From the NCBI GenBank assembly GCA_963971425.1, contig OZ020523.1:9730867-9794866 (forward strand): a stretch of DNA of 64,000 nucleotides, read 5' to 3'. The translations under genes were made by a program, and so were the position numbers. A model generated the notes under the pieces. That model worked only from the letters and a program-made list of their open reading frames with translations. It did not search any database and was not told where the DNA came from. Numbering within the stretch: position 1 is the first letter of the stretch; the number at the start of each line of letters is the position of its first letter. Below, piece after piece: positions 50,852 to 58,071 of this stretch. This DNA comes from Bryoerythrophyllum caledonicum. Lineage: Eukaryota > Streptophyta > Bryopsida > Pottiales > Pottiaceae.

Positions 50852-51408
50852 AATGCCAATCTTTTGTGCCACCGCTAAGAAGAAAAGCTCCCATACTGCA
50901 TCGCATCGAAAAATCACAAAATCAATTCAAACCTCGGCTGGCGCGTGGATGTCGAAAACGACTAAGCAAGCTAGGAAGAATAGAACCTCCCACATAGTCT
51001 ACAAAAGAATGGTATCTTCTGTGGACATAATTTTGCTAATAGACATCAGCTTACGAACACCTACGATTCTCTAGAAATTCACATGGCATAAACTCCAGAT
51101 GGAAAGAGGTGCAATACAATCGAACATCAATAGACCATCTGAATTGTCGAAGAAGAAGATGAAAACCTGGCTGCAAGCCCGACACAAACTGTGCTCACAT
51201 CTGGACGAATGTGCCTCATGGTGTCAAAGATTGCCATCCCTGTCAAAATCATACAAAGAAGCTCATGGAGTAGTAGCTACATTAATGCAGGAGACCCGGA
51301 ATCCATCAACAAAGAATACAGAAACGGTCGGGGACCAGTAAAGATAAAATCTTTATGCTTACCTGCTGTGACAGATCCACCAGGTGAATTGACGTACATG
51401 ACAATATC
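50852..51408 (-). pseudogene. ClpP protease fragment, three exons
   Basis: Minus-strand exons at 51,408-51,363 (DIVMYVNSPGGSVTAG), 51,239-51,167 ([20 protein letters not shown]) and from 50,895 downward (SMGAFLLSGGTK) join in frame through GT-AG introns. This is the core of the Clp protease proteolytic subunit, with the catalytic Ser in SMGAF. It most resembles the nuclear-encoded plastid or mitochondrial type. After GGTK the expected continuation to the HQP catalytic-His region is absent and the frame degenerates. No upstream exons are found. It is probably a truncated copy, unless distant exons complete it. Confidence 0.75.
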
Positions 51409-51559
51409 CTGCCATAAAATCCATAGAAAAAAATGAGGGAAATAGCACACATACATTACTTAACCATGCTGATTGTTGCGACTACAACAAAAAAAATTGC
51501 AAACGAGCAGAAATGGCCACAGTTCAGAGATAAAAATATTTCCACACCACAGTTCACAC

Positions 51560-51975
51560 TTCGCAAATTGGCACTTTTTGAACCTCCACTCCTTGCACAG
51601 TTGTTTTGAACATGCTACACCCCTCCTCTACCTCTAAAATTTGGGGTATAAGAAACCAACATCATGCTCAACACGATGGTAATGGATTTAGGCCTTGAGT
51701 AGTGCAAACATTTGACACCAAGTGTAGTCAAAGTCTACTAATCCACTCAACGCAGGGAAGGAAATGAACCATTTGTTTGACTTTAAACACTATAATCTTT
51801 CAATCCGTGCAGTCAAAGTTTATGAATTTTTGTGAGTATGTTACATATTTCAGATCCTACGGTCAAAACTAGAAATGAAAGTTTATGTTTCCTTCTTTAT
51901 TCATTGCATTAGAATCCAACAAGTTTGAAGTGTTTTTGATGTGAAACTGTCATGGTACCTTAGGGGTTAACTAAA
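51560..51975. repeat. Dispersed repeat R1, partial copy
   Basis: It contains GAACCTCCACTCCTTGCACA, TGCTACACCCCTCCTCTACC, AATCCGTGCAGTCAAAG and TTCATTGCATTAGAATCCAA, collinear with 8,660-9,060. Confidence 0.75.
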
Positions 51976-52284
51976 AATAAAGCATGTCGAACAATTTCGG
52001 AAAATTCAAGAGATTTGTCTAGGTAATATCCATGTAATGCCTAGGTGATATCCATTGTGAGCGAACTACTACGATTTAGAAAAATGATTAATTCAGCAAG
52101 TGGTGTCTAAAAGTAACCACTTTCTACGGTATTGTATTACTTTGGTCACCAAAGGCTACATACAACACAACTAATGAAATCCAGTAGTCTGATTACTATG
52201 TCTGTTTGTTCTCTCCATTGAGCCTATGACCACAAGACCTAGGTCTAGCGCAAGCTACCCTCGACACCTTCTCTCAAAGGTGAA

Positions 52285-52514
52285 CCTCGTCAGTCTGAGA
52301 TGACCCTAAACTACATGGGTGATAGTGTGAGATACCCAAAACATGAGGTTGCGGGTTTGATCCTTGGTTCTAAAGTCCTCTCTCACTTGACCGGACCACC
52401 TCAAGTTGCCAGACCGACAAAAGTTGCCCACGTAGCAACTCGTGTGTTCCCAAAAACAACAAAAACAAAAACAAAAACAAAAACAAAAACAAAAACAAAA
52501 AAAACAAAAAAAAA
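52285..52514 (+). mobile_element. Possible tRNA-derived SINE with CAAAAA tail
   Basis: GGTGATAGTGTGAG (A-box-like, near 52,318) is followed about 30 bp later by GGTTGCGGGTTTGATCC (B-box-like, near 52,346). The unit ends in a (CAAAAA)n tract at 52,451-52,514. The spacing and tail suit a SINE. No target-site duplication was established. Confidence 0.35.
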
Positions 52515-53218
52515 GGTCGACCTAGTTGAGAACCGCAACCAACTGCGTCAGGGGCGTATCACTCTCGCAATTCCGCGGTTTCACCACGCTCACCATCAGC
52601 GCCACCTGCGCGCAATGCTCTATGTGTGCAAGCTCAAGAGGCCTGGAACTGGCACCCACGCCACCGCGCCCACCACGCCACACTCGCGCCCCAGCTCCCG
52701 CACCTCACCAGCGCAAAGCAACACCACCGGCAAGGGCCACCACCTCCACCCACACCACCCCGCCATTCCATTGCGCAGGGGCGGCCAGGGGCGCTAATTC
52801 CACGGCCCCGCCTCTCCACCTTAGGGTTCCGCGCTCGCCATGATTCGCACGTCCACGCCTCGGGCGGGGGTGCGCTGCTGGGGTTTAGGGTTTAGGGTTT
52901 AGGCGCGGATGGAGATGGCGGGGTGAGGCGCGTGGGGGCCCGGGGCTGCCTATGGCCGGTCGGGTTGGCCACAGCCCTGCGCTTAAGCTGTGGATGGCGA
53001 CGCAGGTGATCTGCCGGTACGGCCCGCTGGAGCGGTGGCGCGGCGCCGTGTTCGCGGACGAGGTCGGGTGGTGGCGCGTGCAGGTGCGGAGCTGGGCGTC
53101 CGGGTCAGAGTCGCTGAGGTTAGTCTTGGGCCGCGGAGAGCTCTGATCTTTCAGTTGATGATGCTGCACACGCAAATGTGTTGTCGATGGGCGGTAGAAT
53201 TGGGTGCGGATTAGTGGA
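52515..53218. other. GC-rich stretch before the second gap, no confident gene
   Basis: Strongly GC-rich, with open frames in several phases on both strands as expected from composition alone. One frame (52,952-53,146) starting MAGRVGHSPALKLWMATQV is not recognised. Confidence 0.4.
52881..52903. repeat. Short interstitial telomere-type repeat
   Basis: About three TTTAGGG units, the plant telomere motif, in a GC-rich context. Confidence 0.8.
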
Positions 53219-53418
53219 NNNNNNNNNNNNNNNNNNNNNNNNNNNNNNNNNNNNNNNNNNNNNNNNNNNNNNNNNNNNNNNNNNNNNNNNNNNNNNNNNN
53301 NNNNNNNNNNNNNNNNNNNNNNNNNNNNNNNNNNNNNNNNNNNNNNNNNNNNNNNNNNNNNNNNNNNNNNNNNNNNNNNNNNNNNNNNNNNNNNNNNNNN
53401 NNNNNNNNNNNNNNNNNN
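53219..53418. other. Assembly gap, 200 N
   Basis: Exactly 200 unknown bases, ending 193 bp inside the right end of the hAT-type element. A GCACGCGCGCGG run follows closely. Confidence 1.
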
Positions 53419-53534
53419 CCACTACTGCACGCGCGCGGCCCTGTTGACGACGTGTCAGCCACGTAATCGCCTTCGTGGCAGTGGGTAAATTGATTTACCT
53501 CGAGTCATGGTCAAACTAGGGTTGACCCTTATCG

Positions 53535-53597
53535 GACGGACAGCAGCCTCTACCGGACGGACAGCCGGACGGACGGACACTACCGGACGGACGGACG
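53535..53597. repeat. ACGGACGGACAG subterminal repeats, right end
   Basis: Several CGGACGGACAG / CGGACGGACGG motifs match those at 18,853-18,935, in the same orientation. Confidence 0.8.
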
Positions 53598-53611
53598 GCC
53601 GAACAACCCTG

Positions 53612-53619
53612 TCCCCTAC
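53612..53619. repeat. Right 8-bp target-site duplication TCCCCTAC
   Basis: Exact copy of 18,830-18,837, directly after the ACAACCCTG terminus. Confidence 0.85.
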
Positions 53620-54053
53620 ATGAGGCTACCTCCGCAGATGTAGCTGGGCATGCTCCGGCCCCTCACCCTCCGGTGGAGGGCGCATCTTTTCCTGATGACG
53701 CCTTCGCAAATGCAGCTGGGCATGCTCCGGCCCCTGGGCTGCCTGTGAAGTACGAACCCGGTGCTGACTTTTATGAGCACCAACGCAAGCAACGCCTTCA
53801 AGAGCAGCAGGAGAGGCAGACAATCTTGGCACAGTTAGAGGCTGCCCAGAAGAGACAGGCTGAGATGGAATCTGCTTTCGAGAGGCAGCGGGCAGAGTCT
53901 GATCAAGAGAAGGAGAGAATGGCGGCGTCAATTCGTGCCGAGATCCAAGCGCAGATGTTGGTGGAACTCAACAGACGTCTATCTGAGCAAGCTCACATTT
54001 CGGTTCCCATTCCCGCTGTTCCAACCGGATCCGTCCTGTCTCATCCCTCCAGT

Positions 54054-54072
54054 TATCCTCGCACCGAGGATA
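54054..54072. repeat. Palindrome copy inside G1 coding sequence
   Basis: TATCCTCGCACCGAGGATA reads in frame as Tyr-Pro-Arg-Thr-Glu-Asp. Confidence 0.9.
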
Positions 54073-54212
54073 ACTCTGTGGCTAGGCCTCAGTCTCGTTC
54101 AACTGGATTGCAAGCTTGCACTTCATCTAGCCCACTTTTAGAAGCTGCCGTTTCAGTTGAGGTGCCAGTTCTGCTTGGTGATATCCCCTCTTCATCGTCC
54201 GGGCCTTCTGAG

Positions 54213-54231
54213 TATCCTCGACCCGAGGATA
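54213..54231. repeat. Second palindrome copy inside G1 coding sequence
   Basis: TATCCTCGACCCGAGGATA reads in the same repeat phase as Tyr-Pro-Arg-Pro-Glu-Asp. Confidence 0.9.
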
Positions 54232-56014
54232 CTCAGCCTTTCAAGTCAACTCCGATTTCGCCTATGGCAGATGGGGTCAACTTTGCTGTTCGTGTGCGTG
54301 ATGTCAATGTTGATGGTGCTCCTGGCGGTTCGACTCTTTCGGTCCCTGCTCAACTTGTAGATGAGTCGTCTCATGCGGTAGCTGCGGTGGAGGGAGAAGA
54401 GGTGTGCATGGAGGAGCGCGTCGACTACGAGCTGTCTCCCAAGCCTCGCAGACCACAGTCATCAGAGGTGGATAAGGTTGGCTAGCTGTTTAATACATTT
54501 TTGCCCATTTTATCACGAAGTGCAGCCTTGATTTTTTGGAATGACTGTGCTCAGCCTCAGACTCAATAGGTTTTTTCTTGGATGTGTTTCCATGTAGGAG
54601 TCAGATCCATACGCATTTTGATGTACTATACGAGGAGTGTATATTTCTGTAAATACAATGTTATCATAATTCGAAGAATTGTTTAACGATTCATTTTCTT
54701 CAATTGTTTCTCAGATTGGATTGGATGACATTGTCCACCGTCCTCTTGCATTGAAGTCTCCAAATGGGATAGTTGTATCCCAGTCGCTATGTGGGGGGGA
54801 ATTTGTGCAAGCAGTGGCAATTCCATTGCATATTACTCAATCTGCATTTTATCAGGTACCTACCACTTATTGCTACCATTGACTGTATTGTGTGTTGGTC
54901 CTGTCCCAGGACCTTGTTCCTAGAACTGTGTCCGTTGTTGAGAGCGCTGGACGAGCAAAGTGGCTAAATCTCGTCATGGATTTGAATGGCATTCTATGCG
55001 TGACGGATTCAGTCTCTATTGCTGTGAGGTTTACCGCGCATAGCTCACAACGGACTGATTATTCGTCCACCATTCCTACCTTGATTGGACCAAAGGCGGT
55101 CTACTTTCGTCCTGGTGTTCGTGAGTTCTTATTGGTCATCAGAGACTTTCTGAACTCTGTCGTCATCTGGAGCTCTATGAAGAAATCCACAGTCGAGGCG
55201 ATCGCGGCTTGTCTCTTCAGGGATATGGAGCCTCCGTTTCTTGATCTAGGTCAAGAGAAATGTTCACAGATAAAAACTTCGCGGAATGTGTTCCTCATGA
55301 CGAAAGATAATAAGGAGAAGCCAATGTTTTTGAAAACCTTGTCGGCAACGTTGTTTAGCCTTCGGCAAGAGCGGGTAGTCTTTAACTCCAACAACACTCT
55401 TCTTATAGACGACAGCCCGGAGAAGAGTGTTTGTAATTTTACCGGGAACGCCATCTTCTTGCCTCCATGGAGACGCGGAGATACGAATGATAATGTCCTT
55501 TCCGGGACCCTTCTTTCGTGGCTTCGTCGCTTGCATTCTGATTGTCCTCTCGGGCAATTGAAGAATTACGTCGATAGTAATCGTTTAGGGACATCTCCTT
55601 TGGTGCGTAATAGTCCAATAATGAAGCATATTATCGATGGAATGGCTCTCTCCACAAGGAACATGGGTACTGCGTACGAGATTCCCAATGTTTTTAAATC
55701 AGCTCCTAAGTAGTTGTAGGAGTAACCCCTACTCATGATATTGGGGACTTCATATATGTAGGGGTTTTCAATGTAGGTTTAGTGTGCCGAATACATTTTG
55801 TGATATACTTGTAGCTAAAACGTACTTGTAAATCTTGTATATATTTTGAAAACTGTTAATATACAAATCCGTTCGTTTTCTCCTTCTACTTATTTGTCGT
55901 GTTTGTCACGTCTTATGATTCTATGAACTTATCTTTGAGTCAATCATAATTTCATTACCTCGCATGTGTTCATGTTCGTTTTCTCATTTCTTGCTTTATT
56001 CCAATGTATTTCAG

Positions 56015-56758
56015 GTTTCAAAGTCTAGTGTTGATCCTACCGCATGCCTGAATATTGGTAGTATGCTGCCCTCGGATGTTAGCGTCATTCCGGAGTACTC
56101 TGAGTCTTATGGTGGTGACATCTCCGAGCCCCAGCAATCGAAACCATATCTTATGTGCACTGCAACTGATGCTGCCTCTGCTATCATGGACTTCTCCAAG
56201 CAGAAGGTCGATGATGATGTTGTGGATAGCCCTCCGGAGCGGAGGGCTGGGATAGTGCCTGTTGCATCCCCTTCACCTCTCAAGCGGATGTTTGCTGAAG
56301 TTCAAGATAGAACCGATTGTACTCCTCAACGGAAGCTTTACGGAGATGATGGTCTCCATCTGAACATGGAGAAGGAGGATGTGCCTAATTCTTCCGATCG
56401 TAGACAGCCATCCGCTAAGCAAAGCCGGTATTCCGCTACACGTTCTCAAGGTGCTATGAAGGACATAGCCCGGCGTAGTCGATCAGTGAGGTGTCAAACT
56501 CAATCTGTGGGTGTACAGCCAAGGCTTCGAAGCTCAAGACCGTCAACGAATCAAGTGAAGTCTGTTCCGTCTCGAGTTGGTGATGGTCGTGGGGCTCATA
56601 TTGGTCTGTGTCCTATGTCATCACTTTCTGAGAGTGTGCTAGCAGTTGACCCGGATTGGTGTTTTAAGCCTTATTCTCGTAGAAGGGAAATCATGATTGG
56701 TTATGCAAAAGTTAAAGCGCAAGAGGCATTGCGTCTGAAGGCCCTAGAACTCGAGTAA
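56015..56758 (+). CDS. Unassigned exon, Ser/Arg-rich, downstream of the HAD exon
   Basis: A clean acceptor (TGTATTTCAG) precedes a 248-codon open stretch, beginning VSKSSVDPTACLNIG and ending KAQEALRLKALELE at TAA. It is polar and basic in the middle (RRSRSVRCQTQS) with no recognised domain. It could be a further G1 exon reached by a donor I cannot identify (the HAD exon ends in TAG at 55,713), or the last exon of a separate gene. TATA-rich 3'-UTR-like sequence follows. Confidence 0.45.
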   Translation, partial: VSKSSVDPTACLNIGSMLPSDVSVIPEYSESYGGDISEPQQSKPYLMCTATDAASAIMDFSKQKVDDDVVDSPPERRAGIVPVASPSPLKRMFAEVQDRTDCTPQRKLYGDDGLHLNMEKEDVPNSSDRRQPSAKQSRYSATRSQGAMKDIARRSRSVRCQTQSVGVQPRLRSSRPSTNQVKSVPSRVGDGRGAHIGLCPMSSLSESVLAVDPDWCFKPYSRRREIMIGYAKVKAQEALRLKALELE

Positions 56759-57456
56759 ATGTATCTTAGAGATACATTTAGTAGACAATATTATATGATG
56801 ATTCTATTTGTTAGGGTTCATTTTGCTAGAAACTATTCGGGAAGTTGTCTCCGTGTATAGCCAGCACTAAGTTGTTTGGATTTTATAAATAAAGTTTTCT
56901 AAATGATTTATTTCGTTTGTGCATATTATTCTAAATGCATGTATTTTTGTATGGTGTTTTACTGTTATTAATTTGTAGTCGGAACCGTTGCATGTTTACT
57001 CTGCTTTTGCCTTCTACCATGCTATCACCTTTGTTTAGCACTTGTGATTTCTAATTTTAGATTGCCATTTTTCAAGAGCATTTAGTGTTGGTGAATGGTT
57101 GGTTCTCTATGGTAGTAGCGAAGATAGATCTATCATGTCATATCACTTTAAATTAACAATTAACTAAATGTCTAAGTCGTTTGTTATTATTTGAAACATA
57201 ACACAATAGTATGTACTCTAAGAGAACTGCCTTCCAATATAGGCACTCCCTTACTTGTTGATAATTGGCCCAAATTTAGTGACTTACCTTTTCTTCGAAG
57301 ATAAATATTTAGAATGTTGCCCTTACAATGTTTGGGGGACCGCTAAGTGATGCTTTTCCTTATGTTGTTTATTGTATTTTACAGTTTGCAATAACTATAC
57401 ACGTTGGTTATTGTTCCGAAATAATAGGCTTTTAGTCTCAAAATTCACAATTTGTC
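56759..57456. other. No gene recognised
   Basis: AT-rich 3'-flank-like sequence without recognisable coding content. Confidence 0.45.
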
Positions 57457-57702
57457 TCATTTTAATGAATATGGTGTTAAGGAGGCCCAGTCCACCGAGA
57501 TCTTCCCTCTTAGCGCTCCGAGGAAGGTTGCTGCCCACTTGGAGACGACCCACTTAGGCTTCTCCGGATAGAAGATAGGGTTGAGAAATTGGACCACAAT
57601 TCGCGCATCTTCATGGCATAGATCTTTGGCACTGAAGCCATCCTTTGGATCCGCGTCTCTAATGAACTCTTGCTCCAAGAACTCACCCCTGCGTTCCGCC
57701 AT
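57457..57702 (-). pseudogene. Retroelement gag-like fragment
   Basis: A minus-strand peptide from the ATG at 57,702 (MAERRGEFLEQEFIRDAD) includes HEDARIVVQFLNPIFYPEKP and SKWAATFLGALRG. It reads like a conserved N-terminal segment of a repetitive plant retroelement protein. It stands alone, cut off before 57,457, in the place where 5' HAUS3 exons would be expected. The call is by resemblance only. Confidence 0.35.
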
Positions 57703-58071
57703 CTTCACCGTTCTGCCACTCCGGCGCTCCCTAGGTTTTCGGATGGGCCCGGATTGTTCCGTCGTACTTATTGTCTGGAGCTTCCATACGCTCCGTCACC
57801 AGCTGTTCATCCTTGACGCCCCATGCAACGTCCAACAATTTGATGTGGTTCTCCAAGCAGTTTGATGTGGTTGGTGGCATGCTCTACTTGCATAGAATAG
57901 ATTACATATTTTTGCTGAAAAACTCATTTGGTTCTAGATATGTTTTCGTGCTCGTCTTGATTGAATTTGTAGTTTCTAGGATGTGCCCTTTTTAGTGGAG
58001 CCAATACATTCAAGTTGTAACTTAGCAATCAATATGTTCATGTTCTGACTTCTTTAAACTTTGGTTTGTAG

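Larger units (their letters stand above)
18838..53611. mobile_element. hAT-type insertion splitting G1 (with nested contents or a misplaced contig)
   Basis: The left end is CAGGGTTGT (18,838-18,846), and the right end is its exact inverse ACAACCCTG (53,603-53,611). Both are flanked by the 8-bp duplication TCCCCTAC. Eight-base duplications and CAGGG termini are the hAT hallmark. Deleting the element plus one duplication copy fuses the two G1 halves without changing frame (Asp-Ala-Pro-Leu / His-Glu-Ala). Both subterminal regions carry GGACGGACAG-type repeats. No hAT transposase is visible inside. At 34.8 kb it is far larger than a normal hAT element, so the interior is either nested insertions or a contig placed between two assembly gaps. 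Confidence 0.75.
53620..55713 (+). pseudogene. G1, 3' part: coiled coil and FCP1/NIF-like HAD phosphatase domain
   Basis: Exon 3 resumes at 53,620 and runs to 54,476. Exons 54,715-54,855 and 54,910-55,713 follow, with both introns phase 0. The reading opens with a short duplication (AGHAPAP twice), then a charged coiled coil (EQQERQTILAQLEAAQKRQ, about 53,795-54,000), two palindrome-encoded YPRxED motifs, and a HAD domain. VMDLNGIL (nucleophile Asp at 54,978-54,980) holds Asn where the FCP1/SCP family usually has its second Asp; similar DLNG variants occur in plant NLI-interacting-factor-like phosphatases. VVIWSS and LLIDDSPEKS supply later HAD motifs. FCP1/SCP enzymes dephosphorylate phosphoserine, for example in the RNA polymerase II tail. 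The link to the 5' ParB/methylase-like half rests on frame continuity across the transposon. The stop is TAG 55,711-55,713. Confidence 0.65.

Noticed and set aside
52346..52362. A tRNA gene at the B-box-like sequence
   Set aside because: No acceptor or anticodon stem can be folded around it, so a SINE remnant fits better.
52526..52895. Overlapping plus-strand proteins rich in Pro, Arg and His
   Set aside because: Open frames in all phases of GC-rich DNA, with no domain or splice support.
18838..53611. A giant autonomous hAT element
   Set aside because: No hAT transposase (RW or dimerisation domain) is visible inside, the contents are unrelated elements, and both gaps hug the ends. Nesting or misplacement is simpler.
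53673..53675. Start codon for a separate gene at 53,673
   Set aside because: The codon there is GTG and the frame is open upstream to 53,620, where it continues G1 exon 3 across the transposon.
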